This document shows positions 27,209 to 35,696 of a DNA stretch of 64,000 nucleotides, piece by piece. The DNA is from an uncultured Alphaproteobacteria bacterium. GTDB lineage: Bacteria > Pseudomonadota > Alphaproteobacteria > Rhodobacterales > Rhodobacteraceae. Within the stretch, counting starts at the first letter, position 1; each line of letters begins with the position of its first letter. The position numbers were made by a program, and so were the translations under genes. The notes beneath the pieces were generated by a model. It was given only the letters and a program-made list of their open reading frames with translations. It had not been told where the DNA came from and did not search any database. The stretch lies in assembly GCA_902537215.1 (NCBI GenBank), contig CACBAM010000008.1:1-64000 (forward strand). The letters are read 5' to 3'.

Positions 27209-28477
27209 TTGGTTCCGGTGGGTGGCGAAAAAAATAATCTTAGTGATAGAGAAATTCTTAAAGATATTTTTTTTAATTCACTCCAACTTGCAGACCCCAT
27301 AACAAAATTAGCACAAATTGAATTTGAAAAACCAAGGGGTAGGGTGTTTTTCGTTGCCGTTGGTAAAGGTGCTGGAAGACACGCAAAAGCATTTTTAGAA
27401 CATTATTCAGGCTCATCTGAGGGATTAGTAATACATCCAGAGAATGAGTGGTGTGAAGATATAGGATTTAAGGTATTCAAAGCTTCTCACCCCGTTCCAT
27501 CAATTTCTGGTTTGGAGGCGTCAAAATATTTATCAAAAGAAGCTAAAAGGCTTGGAAAGGATGACCTGATGATTTTCTGTATTTCTGGTGGGGCCTCGGC
27601 TTTGCTGCCATATCCTCCAGAAGGATTCAACCTCGATGATGAAATATGTCTCAATAAGGTATTATTAACATCGGGACTATCAATCAAGGACATGAATGTT
27701 TACAGAAGCGCTTTTTCTCAAATAAAAGCGGGAAAGCTAGCCCAAATGGCTTACCCATGTCCTATAATCAATCTAGTGGTCTCTGATATTCCAGGAGATG
27801 ATATATCCCTGGTGGGAAGTGGCCCAACCCTTATACCTAGTGCTACATTAATTAAACCGAAAACACCAAAATTTGGTTTCAAAATCGAAAAATATATAAA
27901 CAAAATATTAAATTCGGATACCGATGATAGCATATGTGTTAACATTCATAATTCGTATTGTTTAAGTTCCAGCAAAATACTCTTTGAAGAAGCCGCTAAC
28001 TATATTGAACAAGTACATGGATTCAACACTATTGTGCTTTCTACTGAATTCGAAGGGGATGTGAAGTCATTAACTAAACTTTATAAGAAAGCCATTATGG
28101 ATGTTTCCAATCCTAATAGTTCAATTAAAAGACCTGTAGTTATTCTCTCTGGAGGTGAGGTGGAAATAAAACTTCCAGATTGTTACGGCAAGGGGGGAAG
28201 GAATTCGCAGTTTTCTTTAGCGCTCTCCAAGGAAATCGATGGTATGGAGGGTGTAACAGTTTTGTCAGCTGATACGGATGGGATTGATGGGAATGGAGAG
28301 AATGCAGGTGCGATTATCGATGGCTCAACTTATTGCTCGGCGCGAAAATATTACCCTAATGAAGATCCGGTCAAGCTTTTTGATTCGTATAATATTCACC
28401 AAAAGTTGAACACACTGTTTTGCACGGGACCAACGGGTATAAACCTAAATGACTTTAGGGCAGCAATAGTTCGATGA
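27209..28477 (+). CDS. glycerate 2-kinase (MOFRL/GckA family)
   Basis: 422-aa protein of the glycerate kinase II family (DUF4147 N-terminal domain plus MOFRL C-terminal domain), which makes 2-phosphoglycerate from D-glycerate. Typical stretches are VGKGAGRHAKAF (~50), SHPVPSISGLEAS, FCISGGASALLPYPPEG, LVVSDIPGDDISLVGSGPT, and the MOFRL-like LSADTDGIDGNGENAGAIIDG ending GPTGINLNDFRAAIV. It starts at TTG 27209 or GTG 27218, neither with a strong ribosome site. It would connect to the serine or glyoxylate pathways; the adjacent SDR and aminotransferase fit such a route (inference). Confidence 0.88.
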   Translation: MVPVGGEKNNLSDREILKDIFFNSLQLADPITKLAQIEFEKPRGRVFFVAVGKGAGRHAKAFLEHYSGSSEGLVIHPENEWCEDIGFKVFKASHPVPSISGLEASKYLSKEAKRLGKDDLMIFCISGGASALLPYPPEGFNLDDEICLNKVLLTSGLSIKDMNVYRSAFSQIKAGKLAQMAYPCPIINLVVSDIPGDDISLVGSGPTLIPSATLIKPKTPKFGFKIEKYINKILNSDTDDSICVNIHNSYCLSSSKILFEEAANYIEQVHGFNTIVLSTEFEGDVKSLTKLYKKAIMDVSNPNSSIKRPVVILSGGEVEIKLPDCYGKGGRNSQFSLALSKEIDGMEGVTVLSADTDGIDGNGENAGAIIDGSTYCSARKYYPNEDPVKLFDSYNIHQKLNTLFCTGPTGINLNDFRAAIVR

Positions 28478-28494
28478 AGTTTTTTTGAAGGTTT

Positions 28495-28544
28495 CAACAA
28501 AATTGCGTAGTTTTGTCACAACAAAAAATTACATAGTTGTTTTA
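28495..28544 (+). repeat. two adjacent imperfect direct repeats, candidate operators
   Basis: Copy 1 (28495-28518) and copy 2 (28519-28544) both start CAACAAAA, continue TTGCGTAGTT or TTACATAGTT, and end TGTCA or TTTTA. Each also has internal dyad symmetry (ACAAAA...TTTTGT in copy 1, AACAA...TTGTT in copy 2). They lie 52-101 bp before the acyl-CoA synthetase start, where a regulator of the following transport operon would bind. The spacing between copies is about two helical turns. Confidence 0.45.
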
Positions 28545-28595
28545 TCAAAAAAATTTACCTAAACTTTAACGAAAAAAATAATAATGGGAGGAATC

Positions 28596-30560
28596 ATGCA
28601 ATCTAGTGACGTTGCTCTAGATACTATGCCAAAACTGCTTGCAAGAAATGTGGCGGAATTCGGCGATTCACCAGCGTTTAGAGAGAAAGATTTAGGAATT
28701 TGGCAGACTTGGACTTGGAAAGAAGCAAGTGCAGAGGTAATGAAGTTAGCAAAAGGGCTTATTGAAATAGGAGTTAGTGAAGGGGACCATATCGCCGTCA
28801 TAGGCCGGAATAGGCCACATTTATATTGGTCTCTATTGGCAGCCCAGCATTTGGGTGCTGTTCCAGTACCATTATACCAAGACGCAGTGGCCGATGAGAT
28901 GGAATACATATTGACCCATTGTAATGCCGCGTATGCGATCGTGGGTGATCAAGAACAAGTCGACAAAATCCAAGATTTATCCAGTAAACTAACAAATTTG
29001 AAAGATATTGTGTACGTAGATCCAAAAGGTCTCAGAAAATACGATAAGGCACACCTTCACAGTTATGAAAGCATATTGGAGGCTGGAGACAAAAGTGGAG
29101 ACAAGGTGCAGAAAGAATTACAAACCAGATTAGATAAAGTAAATGGTCAAAGTACGTGCGTACTGATCTATACATCTGGAACTACCGGTAAATCAAAGGG
29201 TGTCGTACAAACTCATGGAGCAATTATTGGAGCTTCTATGAGCGCAAACGAGCATGATGGATGGACTAAGGATGACTATTTGTTAAGCTACCTTCCTATG
29301 GCATGGGTCGGGGATTACATGATCTCTGTCGGACAAGGAATGGCTGCTGGCGCATGTATAAATTGTCCTGAAGGAGCCGATACTTTTCAAGTTGATCTTC
29401 GGGAAGTCGGTCCTACTTTCTTTCTTGGACCGCCGCCTTTATGGGAAAGAATAAAAACATCCGTATACATAAGAATTGAAGACGCCGCTTCTATTAAAAG
29501 GAAAGCATTCAACTATTTCATGAAGCATGCAGATAAGGTAGGTAGAGATATTTTGGAAAGGAAGCCAGTAAGTTTTATTGACCGACTTATTTATTTTGCC
29601 GGCGATATAATTATCTATGGGCCTTTGAAAAACATGTTGGGAATGTCAAAAGTCAGAATAGCATATACTGCTGGCGAGGCAATAAGCTCTGAACTTTTTG
29701 ATTTTTATAGAAGCTTAGGAATAAATCTTAAACAGCTATATGGCCAAACAGAGGCTAGTGTTTTTCTCACGATGCAGAACAACAACGAAGTATATGCAGA
29801 CACGGTGGGAAAGCCAATCAACGGTGTGGAACTTAAAATAGCAGATTCTGGAGAAGTGCTGTATAGGTCTGTAGGCGCGTTCAAAGAATATTACAAAAAC
29901 CCCAAAGCTACAAGGGATACCAAAGATAAAGATGGATGGGTTGCTACAGGTGATGCCGGTTATATTGATGAAGACACTGGACAGCTAAGAATAATTGATA
30001 GGGCTAATAGTGTTGGGAAACTTAACAATGGCTCTTTATTTGCCCCAAAATATGTAGAAAACAAATTAAAATTTTATCCAAATATTTTAGAGGCCGTGCT
30101 GTTTGGAGACGGCAAGGAAAATTGCGTAGCTTTTCTTAATATTGATCTTACTGCGGTGGGCAATTGGGCAGAGAGAAACAACATCTCCTACTCGTCATAT
30201 CAAGAACTTGCAGCAAACGCTGAGGTTGGGAAAATATTGAAAGAACATGTCGAAGCTGTAAACATGGATTTAGCAAAAGATAGCTCAATGTCTGGATGTC
30301 AAATAAAGCGTTTCCTCGTGCTTCACAAGGAACTGGACCCCGATGATGGAGAAATTACGAGGACCAGAAAGGTTAAGCGGTCATTTGTAGCTGAAAAATA
30401 TGCGGATTTAGTATCAGCTCTTTACTCAGATAAAGTCTCTATAGCTACGAAGACAGAAGTTACCTATGAGGACGGTCGTAAGGGATATCTCGAGGCTACA
30501 GTCAGTTGTGTAGATGCCACTTTGTATCAGCTTCAAAAGCAAAACGAAAACGCTGCTTAG
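28596..30560 (+). CDS. AMP-forming acyl-CoA synthetase (long-chain type)
   Basis: ANL-superfamily ligase of about 654 aa that activates a carboxylic acid with ATP and CoA. The AMP-binding motif is LIYTSGTTGKSKGVVQTH (~190), with LKQLYGQTEAS (adenine-binding A5 motif), DGWVATGDAGYIDEDTGQ (A7) and the long-chain FACS-type C-terminus. The start is set at ATG 28596, preceded by GGGAGG (28586-28591); ATG 28584 overlaps that site. It is first in an operon with a Liv-type importer, an arrangement often seen for uptake and activation of aromatic or branched carboxylates; true substrate unknown. Confidence 0.88.
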   Translation: MQSSDVALDTMPKLLARNVAEFGDSPAFREKDLGIWQTWTWKEASAEVMKLAKGLIEIGVSEGDHIAVIGRNRPHLYWSLLAAQHLGAVPVPLYQDAVADEMEYILTHCNAAYAIVGDQEQVDKIQDLSSKLTNLKDIVYVDPKGLRKYDKAHLHSYESILEAGDKSGDKVQKELQTRLDKVNGQSTCVLIYTSGTTGKSKGVVQTHGAIIGASMSANEHDGWTKDDYLLSYLPMAWVGDYMISVGQGMAAGACINCPEGADTFQVDLREVGPTFFLGPPPLWERIKTSVYIRIEDAASIKRKAFNYFMKHADKVGRDILERKPVSFIDRLIYFAGDIIIYGPLKNMLGMSKVRIAYTAGEAISSELFDFYRSLGINLKQLYGQTEASVFLTMQNNNEVYADTVGKPINGVELKIADSGEVLYRSVGAFKEYYKNPKATRDTKDKDGWVATGDAGYIDEDTGQLRIIDRANSVGKLNNGSLFAPKYVENKLKFYPNILEAVLFGDGKENCVAFLNIDLTAVGNWAERNNISYSSYQELAANAEVGKILKEHVEAVNMDLAKDSSMSGCQIKRFLVLHKELDPDDGEITRTRKVKRSFVAEKYADLVSALYSDKVSIATKTEVTYEDGRKGYLEATVSCVDATLYQLQKQNENAA

Positions 30561-30587
30561 TAATAAAATAAAAGGGATTAATAAAGT

Positions 30588-31370
30588 ATGTCTAGTGAAC
30601 AAAAAAAGGTGATGATGGAAGTTAAAAACATCAATCTCAGATTTGGTGGTGTTATAGCTATTCAAGACGTTTCTTTCGATATCCAAGAGGGAGAAATAAG
30701 AGCGATAATCGGTCCGAATGGAGCAGGAAAGTCGTCGATGCTAAATGTTATAAACGGTTTTTATCATCCCCAAGAGGGAGAAATATGGTTTAGAGGAGAA
30801 AAAAGGCCTTCGATGGAACCATATGAAGTTGCAAAAACTGGAATCGCTAGAACCTTCCAAAACATCGCACTTTTTAAGGGAATGACAACCATAGAAAATG
30901 TTATGACCGGTAGACAGCTTCAAATGAATAAGAATTTCTTTTGGCAACTTTTCAGATACGGCCCTGCAATTGAGGAAGAGGTAATGCATAGGAAAAGGTG
31001 TGAAGAAATTATAGATTTTCTAGAGATTAATCATATCAGAAAATCACCAGTTGGGTCACTTCCCTATGGTTTACAAAAGAGGGTTGAGTTAGCAAGAGCA
31101 CTGGCAATGGAGCCTGATCTACTTCTTTTAGATGAGCCAATGGCAGGAATGAATGTTGAAGAAAAGCAAGACATGTCGCGTTTTATTATTGATGTAAACG
31201 AGGAATTTGGAACAACTATAGCTTTGATCGAACACGATATGGCGGTTGTCATGGATCTAGCTGACCGAGTAGTTGTTTTAGACTATGGAAAAATGCTTGC
31301 TGATGGCACACCAAAAGAGGTTCAATCCAACCAAGCTGTTATTGACGCATATTTAGGAGTGGCACACTGA
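30588..31370 (+). CDS. livG: branched-chain-type ABC transporter ATPase (LivG)
   Basis: 260-aa ATPase of the hydrophobic amino acid transporter (HAAT) family. Walker A is GPNGAGKSSMLNVINGF (~44), the LivG-specific TGIARTFQNIALF follows, then the signature LPYGLQKRVELARALAME (~153) and Walker B LLLLDEPMAGMN (~178). The long insertion between Q-loop and signature (RQLQMNKNFFWQLFRYGP...) is typical of LivG. It overlaps the LivH gene by one base. With the ligase upstream the substrate may be a carboxylate rather than an amino acid. Confidence 0.9.
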   Translation: MSSEQKKVMMEVKNINLRFGGVIAIQDVSFDIQEGEIRAIIGPNGAGKSSMLNVINGFYHPQEGEIWFRGEKRPSMEPYEVAKTGIARTFQNIALFKGMTTIENVMTGRQLQMNKNFFWQLFRYGPAIEEEVMHRKRCEEIIDFLEINHIRKSPVGSLPYGLQKRVELARALAMEPDLLLLDEPMAGMNVEEKQDMSRFIIDVNEEFGTTIALIEHDMAVVMDLADRVVVLDYGKMLADGTPKEVQSNQAVIDAYLGVAH

Positions 31371-32326
31371 TGGATCTATTAACTGGAATTTTTATAACTC
31401 CATTCGCCGAAATGATTGGACTACCTGATTTGTTTTTTCAGGCGCTATGGGATGGCTTTGTGAGTGGGACCTTATACGGTTTGATAGCACTCGGATTTGT
31501 TTTGATATTCAAAGCTTCAGGCGTATTTAATTTTGCACAGCCAATATTAGTAGTTTTGGCAGCCCTAGCTTTGATTAGCTTTTACAAAATGGGAGTTCCT
31601 GCTTGGATAAGCGTAGTGCTAGTTTTGATTATGTTTTATGGGCTCGCCTGGTTAATTGAGCGATTAATATTGCGGAAATTGGTCAACACAGATGGAAACA
31701 TTCTTTTTATGTCTACAGTTGCTCTGAGTTTTATCATAATCGGTGCTGCTCAGTGGATTTTTGGTGGACGCCCTAGTTCAATGATACATAAAGAACTGGG
31801 AATACCTACAGGGAGTTTTGAGTGGCCAATGTTTGGCGGAGGAGTATATTTCGACCTATTGGATATTTCAGCAGCTGTGGTTGCTGTTATACTTATCGTT
31901 TGCTTGGGGCTCTTTTTTAGTCGCACAAAGATTGGTAGAGGGTTAAGAGCAGTAGCCGATGATCATCAAGCAGCGCTTTCCGTTGGCATATCCTTGAACC
32001 AAATATGGGTGATAGTGTGGTTTGTCGCCGGTGTCGTGGCTCTGGTGACTGGAATATTTTGGGGTGCTAGGTCCGACGTGTCTTTTGCCCTACAGATAAT
32101 TGGGTTTAAAGCATTACCAGTTCTTATCATTGGGGGATTTACGTCTGTTCCCGGTGCCATTGTCGGTGGGCTAATGATAGGCATAGGCGAGAAGATATTT
32201 GAGATTTACTGGGGGCCTCTGCTTGGCAGTGGTGTAGAAGGTTGGTTCGCGTATTTCATTGCACTTGGATTTCTCTTGTTCAAGCCACAGGGTTTGTTTG
32301 GAGACAAGATTATAGAGAGGGTTTGA
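31370..32326 (+). CDS. livH: branched-chain-type ABC transporter permease (LivH)
   Basis: 318-aa inner-membrane permease with about eight hydrophobic segments. It carries SGTLYGLIALGFVLIFKASGVFNFAQ near the N-terminus (the conserved LivH G-x-x-Y-x-L-x-A-x-G start) and the cytoplasmic coupling region GRGLRAVADDHQAALSVGIS (~198). Three bases separate it from LivM. Pairs with LivM to form the pore. Confidence 0.9.
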   Translation: MDLLTGIFITPFAEMIGLPDLFFQALWDGFVSGTLYGLIALGFVLIFKASGVFNFAQPILVVLAALALISFYKMGVPAWISVVLVLIMFYGLAWLIERLILRKLVNTDGNILFMSTVALSFIIIGAAQWIFGGRPSSMIHKELGIPTGSFEWPMFGGGVYFDLLDISAAVVAVILIVCLGLFFSRTKIGRGLRAVADDHQAALSVGISLNQIWVIVWFVAGVVALVTGIFWGARSDVSFALQIIGFKALPVLIIGGFTSVPGAIVGGLMIGIGEKIFEIYWGPLLGSGVEGWFAYFIALGFLLFKPQGLFGDKIIERV

Positions 32327-32329
32327 TCA

Positions 32330-33418
32330 ATGTATTTTAGAGAAACAGGTCAATTTAAATCAAAATATAAAGAAGAATTAGCGGCATTTCCGATATTTGA
32401 GGATAAAATAGGTATAGCAATTGCGGCACTTTTAGCTTTTGTGCTAATACCAATATTTGGTTTGCCCGGACTTTCTTGGGATTTTACTATGTCCGCGGTG
32501 ATGATACCGGTAGTTATTTTTACCATAACAACTTTGGGTTTGAATATTTTACTAGGCTTTGCTGGGCAAATTTCTTTGGGAACCGCTGCTTTTATGGGGG
32601 TAGGAGCCTATAGTTGTTATAAGATAATGACGATTTTCCCAGACCTCAATGCGTTGATATGTGTAGTTTTGTCTGGGGTCGTGACTGCGTTTGTAGGCAC
32701 GATATTTGGACTTCCTTCTTTGAGGATTAAAGGCTTTTATCTTATGGTGGCAACTCTGGCTGCGCAGTTTTTCTTAGAATGGGCTTTTATAAGAATACCG
32801 TGGTTGTACAACTATAATATCAGCGGTGCAATTGAAGTCCCTTACAAGGAAATGTTCGGGATCGTTCTAACCGGTGCAAAGTCCGAACCATTAACAAGAT
32901 ATTTTGTATGTCTAGGGTTCCTCGTTGTTTTGACCTGGTTAGCATCCAACGTTATCAGAGGAAGAATCGGTCGGTCCTGGATGATGATAAGAGACATGGA
33001 TATTGCAGCCGAGCTAATTGGAGTACGTCCTCTAACGGCGAAATTATCGGCTTTTGCATTTTCGTCCTTCTATATTGGTATTTCTGGTGCGCTGATGGTA
33101 TTCTTTTGGCTCGGTGCAGCTGAAGTTGAGAGCTTCGATATCAACCATAGTTTTACATACTTATTTATGGTCATCATTGGGGGGCTTGGGTCTATAACAG
33201 GTTGCTATTTTGGAGCTATATTAGTTTGGGTTATACCAGTAATTCTAAAGGAATACGGGAAATCTGTATTTGGTATAGATGCATTTGTGATGGAGAATTT
33301 CACTACAATACTCTTAGGTGTAGTGATGGTCGTTATTTTAATAGTGGAACCGCATGGTTTAGCTCGAATTTGGCAAATTGCTAAACAAAAGTTAAGGCTC
33401 TGGCCCTTCCCCTATTAA
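32330..33418 (+). CDS. livM: branched-chain-type ABC transporter permease (LivM)
   Basis: 362-aa permease subunit. It has an N-terminal ~30-residue cytoplasmic lead, GFAGQISLGTAAFMGVGAYS (~76-95, the LivM signature), and the coupling helix RSWMMIRDMDIAAELIGVRP (~217). The remainder is hydrophobic segments with GGLGSITGCYFGA near the C-terminal end. Downstream a 9-bp hairpin precedes the binding-protein gene. Confidence 0.9.
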   Translation: MYFRETGQFKSKYKEELAAFPIFEDKIGIAIAALLAFVLIPIFGLPGLSWDFTMSAVMIPVVIFTITTLGLNILLGFAGQISLGTAAFMGVGAYSCYKIMTIFPDLNALICVVLSGVVTAFVGTIFGLPSLRIKGFYLMVATLAAQFFLEWAFIRIPWLYNYNISGAIEVPYKEMFGIVLTGAKSEPLTRYFVCLGFLVVLTWLASNVIRGRIGRSWMMIRDMDIAAELIGVRPLTAKLSAFAFSSFYIGISGALMVFFWLGAAEVESFDINHSFTYLFMVIIGGLGSITGCYFGAILVWVIPVILKEYGKSVFGIDAFVMENFTTILLGVVMVVILIVEPHGLARIWQIAKQKLRLWPFPY

Positions 33419-33445
33419 AATTTAGAGAAGCATAGATTGGCATTT

Positions 33446-33481
33446 TGGGCCTTGCCTTTCTATGTAAATAAACAAGGCCCA
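33446..33481 (+). promoter_or_regulatory. stem-loop between livM and livK
   Basis: TGGGCCTTG (33446-33454) pairs perfectly with CAAGGCCCA (33473-33481) around an 18-nt loop. No T-run follows. It lies 41 bp before the binding-protein start and could be an mRNA-processing or stability element for livK. Confidence 0.4.
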
Positions 33482-33522
33482 TAAATAAATGTGGCTCGCC
33501 ACGATATTTGGGAGAAAACGTT

Positions 33523-34812
33523 ATGAAAAAAACAATTATAAGTGCTTTCGTCGCTGTAAGTACTTTAATTACAACAGTGGGAATGAGCTTTGGAGATTTG
33601 CTAGTGCCCGTTATGACTTACCGAGTTGGTCCTTTTGCGGCTAACGGTACGCAAAACGCTAACGGTTTTGTAGACTATTTGACAATGCTTAATGAGCGTG
33701 ATGGTGGTATCAATGGGGTAAAGATAAAAGTAGAAGAGTGTGAGACTGGCTACAAAGCTGAAAAAGGTGTTGAGTGCTATGAATCGTACCGAGGAAAAAA
33801 TCCTTTAGTGCATACTCCGAACTCCACAGGGATTACACTTCAAATTTTGGCAAAGGCACCTGAAGACAAAACACCAATCTTGACGATGGGTTATGGTTTG
33901 TCAGCAGCGGCAAAAGGTGAAACTTTCCCTTGGGCTTTCAATTACCCAACATCTTACTTTTCGCAGATGACATCAATTTTAAAGTACATCGATAGTCAGA
34001 CAGGTTTAAAGGATCAGAAAATTGGCTTTATATTCTTAGAAAGTGGATATGGACGTGAGCCTATCCCCGTTCTGGAACAACTAGCGCCAAAATTTGGATT
34101 TGAATACTTTTTGCTACCTGTTGCTGGTAAGGATGCACAAAATCAATCATCACACTGGTTGACAGTTAGAAAAGAGAAGCCTGACTGGATGATCATGTGG
34201 GGTTGGGGTGTTATGAATCCAACTGCTGTTAAAGCCGCGATTAAATCTAGATATCCCTTAGACAGGTTTGTTGGTAACTGGTGGTCAGCAGGAGACGTTG
34301 ACCTTGGACCAATTGGAGAAGCAGGAAAAGGTTACAAAGGTGCAACTTTCAACGCCACTGGAACTGACTTTCCAGCCGTTCAAGATGTTATCAAGTACGT
34401 CGTCAGCAAAGGTATCACAAAGACAGGTTCCGAAGGCCCTGGCACAGTTCTTTACAATAGAGCATTGTGGAACGCTGCTCTAATTGCGGAGGCCATAAAG
34501 ACTGCTCAAGATATCACCGGTAAAAAGGAAATTACCGGTGAGGACATGAGAATTGGTCTTGAAAACTTTGTTCTTGATGAAGCACGACTTAAAGAACTTG
34601 GTTTCGCAGGAATGGTTGCTCCGATTGTGGGATCTTGTAAGGACCACGAAGGAGCTGGCGCAGCATTTATTCAGCAATGGGATGGATCAAAGTGGGTGAA
34701 AATCACTGATGCGATTGATCCGATGAAGGATATTGCTCAAGAAATGTTGACAAAAGCTGCAGCTCAGTACGCGTCAAATAATGCTGGTTGGACTACTCAG
34801 ACCTGTAAATAA
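33523..34812 (+). CDS. livK: Liv-type ABC transporter substrate-binding protein
   Basis: 429-aa periplasmic binding protein (peripla_BP_6 family). The signal peptide MKKTIISAFVAVSTLITTVGMSFG is cleaved near residue 24-25. Mature sequence runs DLLVPVMTYRVGPFAANG through MLNERDGGINGVKIKVEECETGYKAEKGVECYE. ATG 33523 is chosen over an in-frame TTG 15 bp upstream because GGGAG lies 6-7 bp before it and it begins a proper signal peptide. Longer than typical LivK (~370 aa) and of the group found next to acyl-CoA ligases. A strong hairpin follows 15 bp after the stop. Confidence 0.88.
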   Translation: MKKTIISAFVAVSTLITTVGMSFGDLLVPVMTYRVGPFAANGTQNANGFVDYLTMLNERDGGINGVKIKVEECETGYKAEKGVECYESYRGKNPLVHTPNSTGITLQILAKAPEDKTPILTMGYGLSAAAKGETFPWAFNYPTSYFSQMTSILKYIDSQTGLKDQKIGFIFLESGYGREPIPVLEQLAPKFGFEYFLLPVAGKDAQNQSSHWLTVRKEKPDWMIMWGWGVMNPTAVKAAIKSRYPLDRFVGNWWSAGDVDLGPIGEAGKGYKGATFNATGTDFPAVQDVIKYVVSKGITKTGSEGPGTVLYNRALWNAALIAEAIKTAQDITGKKEITGEDMRIGLENFVLDEARLKELGFAGMVAPIVGSCKDHEGAGAAFIQQWDGSKWVKITDAIDPMKDIAQEMLTKAAAQYASNNAGWTTQTCK

Positions 34813-34826
34813 GCATTAGTATCTTG

Positions 34827-34850
34827 GTCCTGGCTCATTTGAGCCAGGAC
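34827..34850 (+). terminator. strong hairpin after the binding-protein gene (attenuator)
   Basis: GTCCTGGCTCA (34827-34837) and TGAGCCAGGAC (34840-34850) form a perfect 10-11 bp stem with a tiny loop, followed by TTTATAAAAA. The T-run is short, so this may act mainly as a partial terminator or a 3' stabiliser that raises livK mRNA over livF. Confidence 0.6.
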
Positions 34851-34870
34851 TTTATAAAAAGGGTTAAGAA

Positions 34871-35689
34871 ATGTTTGATGAAAAAAGCGCCGAAACTGTT
34901 CTAGATGTAAGTAACATAGAGGTAGTCTATAACAACATTATTTTAGTTTTAAGAGGGGTTAGCCTGTCGGTCGAGAAAGGTGGCATTACGGCACTCTTAG
35001 GAGGTAATGGAGCAGGTAAAAGCACAACTTTGAAATCAATATCCAATTTACTAAAGTCTGAACGTGGTGAGGTTACAAAAGGATCAATTAGCTACAATGG
35101 CGAGAATATAAATGAATTTAATCCCGCTGATATGGTAAAAATGGGCGTAATTCAAGTTATGGAAGGGCGTCATTGCTTTGAACATCTTACTGTAGAAGAA
35201 AATCTACTTACTGGGGCATACACTCGTAAAATAAACTCCTCCGAACTAAAGGACAGCCTTGAACTTGTGTATAATTATTTTCCTCGTTTGAGAGAGAGAA
35301 GAAAATCACTGGCGGGATACACCTCGGGTGGTGAGCAGCAAATGTGTGCTATAGGACGGGCACTAATGTCTACTCCAGAAACTATTTTATTAGATGAACC
35401 AAGCATGGGGCTTGCACCTCAGCTGGTTGAAGAAATTTTTGAAATTGTTAAGCAATTGAATGAAAAAGAAAATGTGTCCTTTCTATTGGCAGAACAGAAT
35501 ACAAATGTAGCGCTAAAATATGCGCATAAAGGCTACATTCTAGAAAGCGGAAGGGTTGTCATGGATGGTCCTGCTAAAGAGCTGAGAGAAAACCCCGATG
35601 TTAAGGAATTTTATTTGGGGATGTCTGAAGAAGGTCGTAGCTCATTCAAAGAAACGCGTTCCTATCGTCGTAGAAAGAGGTGGTTATAA
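34871..35689 (+). CDS. livF: branched-chain-type ABC transporter ATPase (LivF)
   Basis: 272-aa second ATPase of the importer. Walker A is LLGGNGAGKSTTLKSISNL (~42), the LivF-specific GVIQVMEGRHCFEHLTVEENL follows, then signature YTSGGEQQMCAIGRALMS (~153) and Walker B ILLDEPSMGLAP (~175). The C-terminal ~25 residues (GRSSFKETRSYRRRKRWL) are basic and longer than usual LivF. The next gene starts 7 bp after its stop. Confidence 0.9.
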   Translation: MFDEKSAETVLDVSNIEVVYNNIILVLRGVSLSVEKGGITALLGGNGAGKSTTLKSISNLLKSERGEVTKGSISYNGENINEFNPADMVKMGVIQVMEGRHCFEHLTVEENLLTGAYTRKINSSELKDSLELVYNYFPRLRERRKSLAGYTSGGEQQMCAIGRALMSTPETILLDEPSMGLAPQLVEEIFEIVKQLNEKENVSFLLAEQNTNVALKYAHKGYILESGRVVMDGPAKELRENPDVKEFYLGMSEEGRSSFKETRSYRRRKRWL

Positions 35690-35696
35690 GGCATTT

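Noticed and set aside
35598-35696. Longer N-terminus for the PaaK-like ligase
   Set aside because: It would overlap livF by 92 bp and adds residues unlike the family; ATG 35697 just after the livF stop is better.
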